Shown: positions 22,850 through 32,016 of the stretch, one piece after another
Layout: every line of letters starts with the position of its first letter
Numbering within the stretch: the stretch's first letter is position 1
Assembly (NCBI RefSeq): GCF_026242055.1
Contig: NZ_JAPJDL010000011.1
Location: 1 to 64,000, forward strand
DNA length: 64,000 nucleotides
DNA from: Lentzea sp. NEAU-D7
Lineage (GTDB): Bacteria > Actinomycetota > Actinomycetes > Mycobacteriales > Pseudonocardiaceae
Reading direction: 5' to 3'
The notes under the pieces: generated by a model
Database searches by the model: none
Seen by the model: the letters and a program-made list of their open reading frames with translations, nothing else
Told to the model about the DNA's origin: nothing
Program-made: the position numbers and the translations under genes

Positions 22850-23990
22850 GGTCGGTGCGGCGGTCGCCTCTCGGCGGTGTGCGCGACGCGGCTCCGGGTG
22901 AACGGTGTTCCGCGAGGGCTGTTGTGTTGGGGCCTGGGGACTCGTTCGGCGCCGACCGTCCTGTGCAACGGTGCGGGGTTCCGTTGTGTTTCCTGGTGAT
23001 CTGTGTGCTCGGTCACCGGGTGTTGTTGCTGTGCAAGGGGATGCTGAGAAGGGAAGGCCCTCGGGACGTCTGGGGGGTGTACGGCCCGAGGGCGTGGCGT
23101 GTGGGTGGTGCGGCGGCCGTCCTTCGGCGATAGGCGCGGGGGAGCGTTGTGCCGCAACGGCGTTGGTGTTGCGGTGCCACAGGTTGCTGGAGAGGGAAAG
23201 CCCTCGGACCGTCTGGGGGTGTACGGCCCGAGGGCGTGGCGTGTGGGTGGTGCGGCGGTCGCCTTGCGGCGATAGGTGCGCGCAGGTTCCGGGTGTGCGG
23301 CGTTCCGCACGGGCCCTGGTGTGCGGTGTAACGGTATTGCTCGGGTAGGGAACGCCCTCGGGCAGTGTCGGGGTGTACGGCCCGAGGGCGTGGCTTGTGT
23401 GGTGCTGCGGTCACCTTTCGGTGATGCACGCGGGCGAGCGGTGTGCCGCAACGACGTTGATGTCGCGGTCCCAGGTGTTGCTGGAGAGGGAAGGCCCTCG
23501 GGTCGTCTGGGGGGTGTACGGCCCGAGGGCGTGGTCTGCAGGTCGGTGCGGCGGTCGCCTCTCGGCGGTGGGCACGACGCGGCTCCTGCCGGACGGTGTT
23601 CCGCGAAGGCTGTTCTGTTGGGGCCCGGGGACTCGTTCCGCACCGACCAACTCTTACAACGGCGCGGGGATCTGTTGTGTTCCAGGAGGATCTGTGTGGC
23701 CGGTCACCGTCGGTCAAGACGAAGGCCTTGTGGGACAAAGAACAGGTGGTCGGCGCGGCAGGAGAGGTCCGCGCCGACCGGACGCCCGAGAGCCGGGCGG
23801 CGGGGGGGAGTGGCGGGTCGCGGGGGGGGACGGGAGGCCGATGCGATCGGTCGCCTCTCGGCGAGTTGCTCGACGCGGTACCAGCTGTGCGGTCTTCCGC
23901 GAAGGCGATGAGGTGAGGCCCGGGGGGACACGGACCGCACCGACCAACCTGTACAACGGCCGCGGTGCCCGGCGTGTTTCCGGACGGGCT
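22850..23990. repeat. Tandem array of about 145-bp hairpin-forming repeats
   Basis: There is no gene between ligA and 24217; the space is filled by diverged repeats. Four copies of a long hairpin, GCCCTCGGG pairing with CCCGAGGGC around a 19-base G/T-rich loop, begin at 23057, 23200, 23354 and 23494. The third has an 11-base stem and the second one mismatch. A short hairpin, TCGCC-4 bases-GGCGA, follows each long one by 57-61 bases (about 23118, 23259, 23411, 23555), with further copies at 22864 and 23851. In the third unit the short stem changes to TCACC/GGTGA, preserving pairing. Flanking units carry a dyad GGTCGGTGCGG (23541) with CCGCACCGACC (23638) and a tight hairpin at 23748-23779. Reading frames shift between units, so the array is not a protein repeat. 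The plus strand is strongly G/T-rich. Confidence 0.8.
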
Positions 23991-24103
23991 GTGGGGTCGC
24001 TCACCGCTGTGCCGGGAGCTCGCACGGAACGCGCGGTCCACCCGGCGCGTCCGCGCGAACGTCGGCGCGTTCCTGCGCCCCAACTCGGAGCGACTCGAAA
24101 CGC

Positions 24104-24191
24104 GGCAGGGCCACCGGGGACCGCACGATGTCGCGCGGCATTGACCCGGTGGCCCTGCCCCGAGTTCGCCAAGAGCGCTCGACGAACTCGG
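24104..24191. terminator. Nested strong hairpins between the repeat array and the M23 gene
   Basis: A perfect 15-base stem (24104-24118 with 24145-24159, 26-base loop) is followed at once by a 9-base stem (24160-24168 with 24183-24191). They lie just past the stop of the minus-strand M23 gene and could terminate transcription from both sides. The long first stem is unusually stable. Confidence 0.65.
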
Positions 24192-24216
24192 AAAGGTGTC
24201 GCAGTAGCGTTGTGCG

Positions 24217-25140
24217 TCAGTAGAAGCAGCCCGTGCGGGGCAGCGACGACGGCGCCGGCGGCGTCCGTCCGTCGTACACGGCGAGCAGGAAGTTCTGCGG
24301 GCAGTAGGACGTCCCGCTGATCTTGATCGCGATGTGCAGGTGCGGGCCCGTCGAGTTGCCGGTGTTGCCGGTCGTGCCGACTCGGTCACCGGCCTTGACG
24401 GCGGCGCCGTTCGAGACCGACCACGACGAGAAGTGGCAGTAGATGTAGTCGACGCCGCTCTTGACGATCCGCAGGCCGTTGCCGCAGCCGTTGGGCTCGT
24501 TGATGCGGTAGGCGGTGCCGGTGACCATCGCGTACGCCGGCTTGCTGTTCACCGGCAGGTCGATGGCGGGGTAGTCGTGGTGCGGGTCGTCGTACTCGCT
24601 GCGCGGCAGGGCGCTCTTGGCCAGCGGCAGGCTGTAGGTGCCGCCGCCACCGCCGCCGGAGCCCGATCCGCCGACCAGGGTCTGCCACGTGTTCGGGCCG
24701 ACGATGCCGTCCGCGGTCAGGCTCTTCGAACGCTGGAACGCGACGGCGGCGTTGTGGGTGCCGCTGCCGAAGTCGCCGTCCTCGTCCAGGCCGTAGCCGT
24801 AGCGGTTGAGCTGCACCTGGGCGGCGCGCACGGCGTTGCTGTTGTTGCCCTGCTTGACGCTGACGATCAGCTTCGGCCAGGTGTTGGGGCCGATCTGGCC
24901 GTCCGCCGACAGGCCGTTGGCGCTCTGGAACTGCTTGACCGCCGTCTCGGTGGCCGGGCCGAAGTCGCCGTCGGCGCTGATGTTGTAGCCGCGGTGGCGC
25001 AGCAGGTGCTGGGCGGTCAGCACGGTCGCGCCGTTCTGGCCCTCCTTGACGTTCGGCCACGCCGGCAGCGCCGCCTGGGCGGGGCTGACGACTCCTATCA
25101 GAACCCCGAACGAGATCAGGGCGGCAACGAGGATTCTCAT
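24217..25140 (-). CDS. Secreted M23 peptidase with two peptidoglycan-binding domains
   Basis: A 307-residue exported protein. It has a signal peptide (1 to about 24, ending in SPAQA), two PG_binding_1 domains (about 30-90 and 95-155, each with a DGDFG and IGPNTW/VGPNTW core), a Gly/Ser linker, and an M23 LytM-like domain (about 185-290). The zinc motifs HHDYPAID and HLHI are present, so it is probably an active endopeptidase. It would cut cell-wall cross-bridges of its own or a competitor's wall. The ATG at 25140 is used; GTG at 25149 is an alternative. A LuxR-type gene ends 10 bases upstream on the same strand, so the two probably form an operon. Confidence 0.92.
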   Translation of the reverse strand: MRILVAALISFGVLIGVVSPAQAALPAWPNVKEGQNGATVLTAQHLLRHRGYNISADGDFGPATETAVKQFQSANGLSADGQIGPNTWPKLIVSVKQGNNSNAVRAAQVQLNRYGYGLDEDGDFGSGTHNAAVAFQRSKSLTADGIVGPNTWQTLVGGSGSGGGGGGTYSLPLAKSALPRSEYDDPHHDYPAIDLPVNSKPAYAMVTGTAYRINEPNGCGNGLRIVKSGVDYIYCHFSSWSVSNGAAVKAGDRVGTTGNTGNSTGPHLHIAIKISGTSYCPQNFLLAVYDGRTPPAPSSLPRTGCFY

Positions 25141-25150
25141 GGCCTGCACG

Positions 25151-25675
25151 CTAGGAACGCACCGCCGACGGGCGCCCTAGTCGTGAGACCAGTTGTGTGC
25201 GGTCACGGCAGCCGAACTTCCTCAGCAGGTTCGACACGTGGTACTTCACCGCGCTCACGGTGATGAACATGGCCGCGGCGATCTCCGCGTTCTCCCGCCC
25301 CTCGGCGACCAGCCGCAACGTCTCCCGCTCGCGGACGGTCAGCGACGCCGGTGGCGGGCCGGGCAGCAGCGAGGGCACGAGCCGCGGCGACACCCAGCCG
25401 CCGAACCGGTGCACGTCGTGGACCGCCCGCACGATGTCCTCCGGCGGGTCGTCGGCGAGCACGAGCCCGGTCACCCCCAGCCGCACCAGGCCTTCCACGG
25501 CGTCGAACGACGGCAGCACCGCGACGGTCCGCGGCCCGGTGGCCCGCGCGGCGTCCGCCACGGTCACGTCGGCGGGAGCGCCTGGGCGAGCCCACGGAAC
25601 GGAGGAGAGGCCGGCCGAGATCCGGTCGGCCAGCGAAGCGTTGCACAGCGACAGCGAGACGAGGATGGTTCGCAC
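25151..25675 (-). CDS. LuxR-type regulator with degenerate receiver
   Basis: A 174-residue protein. The C-terminal 65 residues form a LuxR/NarL helix-turn-helix (TVRERETLRLVAEGRENAEIA followed by VKYHVSNLLRKFG). The first 100 resemble a response-regulator receiver but lack the N-terminal acidic pair and the phosphorylated aspartate, so control by standard phosphorylation is unlikely. The GTG start at 25675 is my choice; the region has no strong ribosome binding site. It is upstream of the M23 gene on the same strand and divergent from the SARP-WD40 gene, so it may regulate either. Confidence 0.8.
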   Translation of the reverse strand: MRTILVSLSLCNASLADRISAGLSSVPWARPGAPADVTVADAARATGPRTVAVLPSFDAVEGLVRLGVTGLVLADDPPEDIVRAVHDVHRFGGWVSPRLVPSLLPGPPPASLTVRERETLRLVAEGRENAEIAAAMFITVSAVKYHVSNLLRKFGCRDRTQLVSRLGRPSAVRS

Positions 25676-25771
25676 ATCCCGGAACAGTCGGCACAGGGCC
25701 GTATTTCCGCGTATCTGCTGCGTATAACGCCAGGTCGTTGTTACCGTTCCGCCGATCACGGGGGAGGGTGC

Positions 25772-28700
25772 GTGCGGTTCCGGGTGCTCGGTCCGATCGT
25801 CGTCGCGGCCGGCGAGGAGGAGACCCCGTTGCGGTCGGCGAAGCAGCGGATCCTGCTCGCGATGCTGGTGCGGCACGCCAACACGCCGGTCTCCCCGCAC
25901 CGGCTGATCGAGACGCTGTGGGAGGTTCCGCCCGCCTCCGCGCAGGAGAACGTCCGGCTGTACGTGTACCAGCTCAAGCGCACTCTCGGCCTCGGCGACC
26001 GGATCACGCGCGAGCCGGGCGGGTACGCGCTCGCGGTCGAACCCGGTGAGCTCGACGCGGACCTGTTCGACCAGTTGGCCGCGGACGGCGAACGGGCCCT
26101 CGCGGACGGCGACCCGCACAAGGCCGCCGATCTGCTCGCCGAGGCGCTCGGCCTGTGGCGCGGTCCCGCCTACCCCGACCTGCCCGGCCAGTACGCCGCG
26201 CGGCTGGAGGAGGCCCGGCTGCGTGCCGTGGAGGCGCGTGCCGCGGCCGAACTGGCACTGGGCCGGCACGCCGGGGTCATCGGCTGGCTGGCCGAGCTGG
26301 CCGAGGCGAACCCGTACCGGGAGCCGTTGCACGCCAGGCTGATGACCGCCCTCTACGGCGCGTCCCGCCAGGCGGAGGCGCTGGAGGTGTTCCGGCGGGC
26401 CCGCGAACGGCTCGTGGACGACCTCGGCATCGAGCCCGGCGCCGAGCTGCGCGGCCTGCACGAGACGATGCTGCAGGGCGCGCCACCGCCGGAGCCCGCG
26501 CCGCCGAGACCCGGCCGTGCGGCCTGCCCGTACCGCGGCCTGATGGCCTACCAGCCGGAGCACCACCCGTGGTTCTTCGGCCGCGACCACCTCGTCGACC
26601 TGGTCACGCGCCGGATCGACCGCCACCCCGTCGTCGGCGTGTTCGGCGCGTCCGGCAGCGGCAAGTCCTCGTTGCTGCGGGCCGGTGTCGTCGGCGGGCT
26701 CGGCGCGACCTGGCGGCCGGTCGTCATCACGCCGGGCGCGCATCCGATGGCCGCGCTCACGAACGCCCTCGCGGCGTTCACCGGCAAGCGGCCCGACCTC
26801 GGCGCGGACCCGGCGGCGTTCGACGTCGAGGTGCGCAACGCACTCGCCAACGGCCCGGACGACGTCCGCCTGCTGCTCGTCGTGGACCAGCTGGAAGAGC
26901 TGTTCACGTTGTGCGCCGACGAAAGCGAGCGCTCGCAGTTCATCGGGGTGCTGCTGGACGCCGCCCAGGGGCCGCACCGCCGCACTCGGGTCGTGCTGGG
27001 CGTCCGGGCCGACTTCCTCGCCCACGTCACGCAGCACGCCGGTCTGGTGAAGGCGCTGGCGGACGAGGCGACAGTCCTGGTCGGGCCGCCCTCGGGCGCG
27101 GACCTGCGCGACATCGTGCTGCGCCCCGCCTCGATGAGCGGGTTGTCCGTCGCCCCCGACCTGCTCGCGACCGTGCTCGCCGACGTGGACGCCGAACCGG
27201 GCGCGCTTCCGCTGCTGTCCCACGCGCTCGTCGAGACGTGGCAGCGCTCGGGCACCGAGCTGACCCTGGCCGCCTACCGGGCCGGTGGCGGGGTCCGCGG
27301 GGCGATCGCGCAGACCGCCGAACGCGCCCACGCCGACCTCGCGGACGCCGAACAGCGGGCCATGCGCCGGATCCTGGTGCGGCTCACCGCGCTCGGCGAC
27401 GGCACCGAGGACACCCGCCGACCGATCCGCCGCGCCGAGCTCGACGGCGTCGCCGAGCACCACGTGATCGACGGCGTGCTCGGCCGTCTGGTCACCGAGC
27501 GGCTGGTCGTGGTGGACGAGGGCACCGCCGAGATCGCGCACGAAGCGCTGATCCGGGCGTGGCCCCGGCTGCAGCGCTGGCTGTCCGACGACCGCTCGAC
27601 GCTGCTGGTGCACCGCAGGCTGACGGCCGCCGCCCACACGTGGAGCGAGCTGGACCGCGACGAGGGCGCGCTCTACCGGGGCGCCCAGCTGCTCAGCGCG
27701 TCGGCCTGGGCGCAGGACCACCCCGGCGAGCTGAACGCGGCGGAGGAGGCGTTCCTCCGGGCGAGCCGCGAGCGCGACGAGGCCGAGCAGGTGGCGGTGA
27801 AGCGCCGCAACCGGCTCCTCACCAGGCTCGTCTCGATCATGGGCGTGCTGCTCCTGCTCGCCGCGGGCGGGGGCGGCGTCGCGTGGTGGCAGTCGCGGGA
27901 AGCCCAGCTGCGGCAACGGATCGAGCAGGCGCACCAGATCGCGCTGTCCGCGCGTGGCCTCGTCGACACCGCACCCGACCTCGCTGGACCGCTCGCCATG
28001 TCGGCCTACCGGCTGCACGCGGACGGCGACACCCGAGGCGCACTGCTGAGCACCGCCTCCGCGCCGCGCCGGCGCATCGAGCTGAACGCCGACGGCCCGC
28101 CCGTGCTCGACGTGAGCGTGTCACACCGGGGTGACGTGATCGCGACGGCCGACCGGGACGGCCACGTCACGCTGTGGGAGCCGCGGACCCGGTCGCGCAA
28201 GCTGCTGCTCGCGGACCACAACGCGTTCACCGACGGCGGCTACGCCAGGCAGGCCGAGTTCAGCGCCGACGACAGGTTCCTCGCGTCGAACGCGTCGCTG
28301 CCCGCGCTGGGCGGGAGCCGTGGCGACGTGGTGGTGTGGGACCTCGGGACCGGGAAGGCCGTGTTCTCCCGCCAGTTCGACGTGATCACCGCCGGGCTCG
28401 CGTTCCACCCGGCCGGGACGTCGTTCGCGGTCGGCGTCGCCGGTGGGGCCGTCGAGGTCTGGGACGTCGCCGCCCGGACCAGCCGGACCTTCCGGGGGCA
28501 CACCGGGGAGGTGGACGCGCTCGCGTTCAGCCCGGACGGGTCGCTGCTCGTCACCGCGAACGGGGAGGAGCACCCGCTGGTGTGGGACGTCGCTTCCGGC
28601 GCCCGGATCGGCGAGATCCCGTCCCTGGAGGTCAGCAACGTCGTCTTCGACGGCACGAGGATCGGCACCGCGACGTTGCGCGACGGGGTGAAGTTCTGGG

Positions 28701-29887
28701 ACGTGAGCGGAAAGCTGCTGTCCGAACTGCCGAAGCAGGGCGCCTACGCGTGGGAGGCCTCGGAGCCGGTGGGCGGCCGCATGGCGGTGGCGGACGAGGA
28801 CGGGCTCATCACCATCTGGGACGTCCGGACCGGTCGCCCGATCACGACCTACCGCGACCGCGGCCGCACCGAGTCGAGGGCGATCGCCCTGGGACGTGAC
28901 GGCACCCTGCTCGTCTCCGGGGGCTACGGCCGGATCGTGGCGGTGCGCGAGGACGCCGTGCCGCCGTTCACCGGGCATTCCGGCGGCATCAACGACATCG
29001 ACGTGTCCCACGGCACGGTCGCGTCCGCCGGTGACGACACGACCGTGCGGCTGTGGAACCTCGACGGCACCGCACTGGCCACTTTGGACGGTCATTCCGA
29101 CCGGGTGGAGTCCGTGTCGTTCAGCCCGGACGGCACCCGGCTGGCCGCGCTGACCCGCGACCACACCATCTCGATCTGGGACGTGGCTCGGCGGGAGCGG
29201 CTGTCGTCGTTGTCCTACAGCGGCCTGGGGGCGTCGACCGACATCGCCTTCCAGCCGGACGGGCGCGGCATCGTCACGGCCTCGCTCGGCCGGTTCCGGT
29301 GGAGCCTGCCGGAACTGGCGCAGGGCGCGTTCTCCGGTGGGCCGCACATCGCGAGCGCCGTCGAGTTCACCCCGGACGGCCGCCTGCTGGTCTCCACCGA
29401 CCCGGCCGGCGGCGCAATGTTGTGGGACCTGGCCCGCGACAGGCTGGAACGGCGGGTCAGCACGGGCCAGGGCGATGTGCGCGACGTCGCGGTCAGCCCG
29501 GACGGCACCCGGTTCGCGACGGCGGGCGCCAACCGGACGGTGAAGGTCTGGGACGTGGCCACCGGCGCCGAACTGATGACGCTGACCGGCCACTCCGCGC
29601 CCGTGGTCGCGCTGGCCTTCAGCCCGTCCGGCACCGCGCTGGCATCCGGGGGAGAGGACGACGCGGTCGTCGTGTGGGACCTGGGCACCCGCTCCGGCAC
29701 CACGCTGACCGGGCACACCGGTCCGGTGCAGGCCGTGGCGTTCACGCGGGAGGACGAGCTGGTGACCGGCGCCAACGACGCGCGGATCATCCGCTGGTCG
29801 CTGTCCGTCGCGGACGCCGAGAACCGGATCTGCGCGGAGGCCTACCCGCGCTCGGAGGTCTGCGGGACCACCAGGCCCGACTCGTAG
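25772..29887 (+). CDS. SARP/BTAD-STAND ATPase-WD40 regulator
   Basis: A 1371-residue protein. A winged-helix DNA-binding domain (1 to about 95) and a bacterial transcriptional activation domain (about 100-240) make a SARP head. A STAND ATPase follows, with Walker A GASGSGKSS near 292-300 and VVDQLEELFTLC as Walker B. One transmembrane helix lies near 690-712 and about 14 WD40-like blades fill about 770-1350. SARPs activate secondary-metabolite and other genes by binding direct repeats. The ATPase and propeller would gate that activity. The transmembrane helix would tether the DNA-binding domain at the membrane. The GTG start has GGGGGAGGG upstream. It shares the ATPase-TM-WD40 core with the protein at 14.7-18.2 kb. 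It converges on the response-regulator gene with a 46-base overlap. Confidence 0.92.
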   Translation: MRFRVLGPIVVAAGEEETPLRSAKQRILLAMLVRHANTPVSPHRLIETLWEVPPASAQENVRLYVYQLKRTLGLGDRITREPGGYALAVEPGELDADLFDQLAADGERALADGDPHKAADLLAEALGLWRGPAYPDLPGQYAARLEEARLRAVEARAAAELALGRHAGVIGWLAELAEANPYREPLHARLMTALYGASRQAEALEVFRRARERLVDDLGIEPGAELRGLHETMLQGAPPPEPAPPRPGRAACPYRGLMAYQPEHHPWFFGRDHLVDLVTRRIDRHPVVGVFGASGSGKSSLLRAGVVGGLGATWRPVVITPGAHPMAALTNALAAFTGKRPDLGADPAAFDVEVRNALANGPDDVRLLLVVDQLEELFTLCADESERSQFIGVLLDAAQGPHRRTRVVLGVRADFLAHVTQHAGLVKALADEATVLVGPPSGADLRDIVLRPASMSGLSVAPDLLATVLADVDAEPGALPLLSHALVETWQRSGTELTLAAYRAGGGVRGAIAQTAERAHADLADAEQRAMRRILVRLTALGDGTEDTRRPIRRAELDGVAEHHVIDGVLGRLVTERLVVVDEGTAEIAHEALIRAWPRLQRWLSDDRSTLLVHRRLTAAAHTWSELDRDEGALYRGAQLLSASAWAQDHPGELNAAEEAFLRASRERDEAEQVAVKRRNRLLTRLVSIMGVLLLLAAGGGGVAWWQSREAQLRQRIEQAHQIALSARGLVDTAPDLAGPLAMSAYRLHADGDTRGALLSTASAPRRRIELNADGPPVLDVSVSHRGDVIATADRDGHVTLWEPRTRSRKLLLADHNAFTDGGYARQAEFSADDRFLASNASLPALGGSRGDVVVWDLGTGKAVFSRQFDVITAGLAFHPAGTSFAVGVAGGAVEVWDVAARTSRTFRGHTGEVDALAFSPDGSLLVTANGEEHPLVWDVASGARIGEIPSLEVSNVVFDGTRIGTATLRDGVKFWDVSGKLLSELPKQGAYAWEASEPVGGRMAVADEDGLITIWDVRTGRPITTYRDRGRTESRAIALGRDGTLLVSGGYGRIVAVREDAVPPFTGHSGGINDIDVSHGTVASAGDDTTVRLWNLDGTALATLDGHSDRVESVSFSPDGTRLAALTRDHTISIWDVARRERLSSLSYSGLGASTDIAFQPDGRGIVTASLGRFRWSLPELAQGAFSGGPHIASAVEFTPDGRLLVSTDPAGGAMLWDLARDRLERRVSTGQGDVRDVAVSPDGTRFATAGANRTVKVWDVATGAELMTLTGHSAPVVALAFSPSGTALASGGEDDAVVVWDLGTRSGTTLTGHTGPVQAVAFTREDELVTGANDARIIRWSLSVADAENRICAEAYPRSEVCGTTRPDS

Positions 29888-30507
29888 GCGATCACCACGA
29901 GCTGGGCCCGATCCCGGGCGTGCAGCTTCGTCATCGCGCGGTTGACGTGGGTCTTCGCGGTGAGCGGGCTGATCACCATGCTCGCGGCGATCTCGTCGTT
30001 CGACAGGCCGCGGGCGACCAGCACGACGGCTTCGCGTTCCCTGGTGGTGAGGTCGGCGAGGCTCAGTTCCCGCCGCGGCGGCTGGCTCACGTACCGGTCG
30101 ATCAGCCTGCGGGTGATCGACGGGGCCAGGAGGGCGTCGCCGCGGGCCGCGACCCGGACGGCGTGCAGGAAGTCCTCCGGCTCCACGTCCTTGACGAGGA
30201 ACCCGGCCGCGCCCGCCTTCAGGGCGTGGAAGACGTACTCGTCCAGGCCGTAGTTGGTGAGGATCACGACGTGAGTGCCGGCCAGGGACGGATCGGCGGC
30301 GATGTGCCTGGTGGCCTCGATGCCGTCCATCTCCGGCATCTGGATGTCGATCAGGGCGATGTCCGGGAGGTGTTCGCGGGCCTGGTCGAGGCCTTCCCGG
30401 CCGGTCCCGGCCTCGGCGACGACCTCGATGTCGTCCTCGGCTTCCAGCAACGCGCGGAAACCGCGGCGCATCAGCGGCTGGTCGTCGACCAGCAGGACGC
30501 GGATCAC
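29842..30507 (-). CDS. NarL/LuxR-family response regulator
   Basis: A 221-residue two-component response regulator. The receiver (1 to about 120) keeps the acidic pair D8-D9, the phospho-acceptor D54 in IALIDIQMPE and a lysine in LVKD. A LuxR-type helix-turn-helix fills about 150-212. It overlaps the upstream histidine kinase gene by 4 bases, so the pair is co-translated. The target is unknown; the convergent SARP-WD40 gene and the divergent small membrane protein gene are candidates. Confidence 0.95.
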   Translation of the reverse strand: MIRVLLVDDQPLMRRGFRALLEAEDDIEVVAEAGTGREGLDQAREHLPDIALIDIQMPEMDGIEATRHIAADPSLAGTHVVILTNYGLDEYVFHALKAGAAGFLVKDVEPEDFLHAVRVAARGDALLAPSITRRLIDRYVSQPPRRELSLADLTTREREAVVLVARGLSNDEIAASMVISPLTAKTHVNRAMTKLHARDRAQLVVIAYESGLVVPQTSERG

Positions 30508-31586
30508 GGCTGTACCACGGGAAGTTCGGCCTGCACGCGGAAACCGCCCTCAGTCCGGGGCGCCGCCTGGAGGTGGCCGCCCAGCGCGGTGACGCGTTCG
30601 CGCATGCCGAGCAGCCCGACGCCCGGCGCGGTGGTCCCCGGTGCCGCCGTGCCGTCGTCGTCCACCTCGATGACCACGGTGTCCTCGCGGTAGCCGATGT
30701 GGATCCGCGCGCTCGCGGCGGCGGCGTGGCGGGCGATGTTCGTGAGCGACTCCTGCACGATCCGGTACGCCGTGCGCTCCACGGCCGCCGGCACGTCGTC
30801 GTGGCGGCCTTCGATCGTGAGCCTGGCGTCCAGGCCGGTGGCCCTGGCGCGTTCGACGAGCTCGGGGACGTCCTTGATGCTGTGCGGCGGGTTCTTGCCG
30901 TCGTCCCGCAGGGCTTCGAGCGTGGCGCGCAGCTCCCTGGACGCCTCCCGGCCCGCGTCGCGGATGACCAGGAGAGGTTCGGGCACGTCCTCGCCGCGCT
31001 TGCGGGCGAGGTGGACGGCGACCTCGGCCTGCAGCTTGATCACCGAGATCTGGTGGGTGAGCGAGTCGTGCAGCTCGCGGGCGATGTGCAGGCGTTCCTC
31101 GCCGGCCCGCCTGCGCGCCGCCTCCTCCTTGGTGCGCTCGGCCTCGTCGGCTCGCCGCTCGGCCTGCCTCAGCGCCTCGCCCGCGGCCGCGGCGGCGATC
31201 AGCCACGCGATCTGCAGGACGTCGCGGGTCTGCGCGAACGCCTCGTACGTGGTGAGGTCGCGCGGCGAGGCGAGGGCGGCGAGGGGGAGCGTGGCGAGCA
31301 TCAGGACGGAGCCGGCGAGCGTGAACATGCGGTGGCCCGCCCGCATCGCCGAGTAGACGGCGAACAGGAAGGCGATCACCGGCACGTCCGCGCCGGTGGC
31401 CTGGTAGCCGAGCGCGAGGAGTCCGGTCGCCGCGAGCACGGCTCTGGGCGCTCGTTGGCGCGCGATGAGCGCCAGGCCGCTCGCGGCGAGCAGCGCGTAG
31501 CCCGGACCGGTGGCGGGGTGGCCCGCCACGACGAGACTCGTCGCGACCCCCGCGGCGATCACCCAGTCCAGCCAGCGCTTGCTCAT
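30504..31586 (-). CDS. Sensor histidine kinase, HisKA_3 type
   Basis: A 360-residue membrane kinase. About four to five hydrophobic helices fill the first 140 residues with no extracellular domain, and a coiled coil follows. The dimerisation/phosphotransfer motif is ARELHDSLTHQ with H173. The HATPase_c domain includes VQESLTNIARHA and GLLGMRERV. With so little outside the membrane, it probably senses a membrane or internal signal. It is paired with the overlapping NarL-type regulator. Confidence 0.94.
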   Translation of the reverse strand: MSKRWLDWVIAAGVATSLVVAGHPATGPGYALLAASGLALIARQRAPRAVLAATGLLALGYQATGADVPVIAFLFAVYSAMRAGHRMFTLAGSVLMLATLPLAALASPRDLTTYEAFAQTRDVLQIAWLIAAAAAGEALRQAERRADEAERTKEEAARRRAGEERLHIARELHDSLTHQISVIKLQAEVAVHLARKRGEDVPEPLLVIRDAGREASRELRATLEALRDDGKNPPHSIKDVPELVERARATGLDARLTIEGRHDDVPAAVERTAYRIVQESLTNIARHAAAASARIHIGYREDTVVIEVDDDGTAAPGTTAPGVGLLGMRERVTALGGHLQAAPRTEGGFRVQAELPVVQP

Positions 31587-31719
31587 CCGTGCACCTTAAT
31601 CCCCCGTTCGCGCTGGTAGATCCTTCAGCGGCGGCATTGTCGGACTACTGCGCCCGCGGTACAGCGGTGTCTGCGCCCGCACGACGACGCGGGCCGGTCC
31701 GGCGGGTTGGCTGGTGCCC

Positions 31720-32016
31720 ATGTTGCTTTCCGCTGCTTATGAGATGTCCGCCGGCCGCACTTTGTCGCTGATCGGTGTCGTCATCGGGGTGCTCGGCCTG
31801 GTCGCGCTCACCCGGCGAGGTCTGTGGGCCGTCGTGCTGGGTGCGGCAGGGGCGGTGATCGGTGTCGCGGTCGTGGTGATGGCGAAGGGCGGCCCCGGCA
31901 CCGGCTACGGCATCGTCGGTGGCTACGTGTCGCTCGCCGTGGGTGTGGCCGGAGTGGTCCTGGGCGGCCTGGCTATGCGAAGAGCCGCTCGGGCTGCTGC
32001 ACCGCGCGCCTCGTGA
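31720..32016 (+). CDS. Small membrane protein, DUF6223-like
   Basis: A 98-residue protein with three predicted hydrophobic helices and an alanine-rich basic tail. It resembles the small actinobacterial membrane proteins grouped as DUF6223, of unknown function; that assignment is from memory of the pattern. It is divergent from the histidine kinase gene and converges on the ROK gene with a 44-base overlap. The ATG at 31720 follows an in-frame GTG at 31714. Confidence 0.6.
   Translation: MLLSAAYEMSAGRTLSLIGVVIGVLGLVALTRRGLWAVVLGAAGAVIGVAVVVMAKGGPGTGYGIVGGYVSLAVGVAGVVLGGLAMRRAARAAAPRAS

Noticed and set aside
22850-23990. CRISPR array
   Set aside because: The units are about 145 bases and diverged throughout, without short identical repeats, unique spacers or cas genes.
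22153-24389. Long Pro/Arg-rich minus-strand frames across the repeat array
   Set aside because: They change frame between repeat units, lack ribosome binding sites and consist of low-complexity Arg/Pro/His; the DNA hairpins explain the repetition better.
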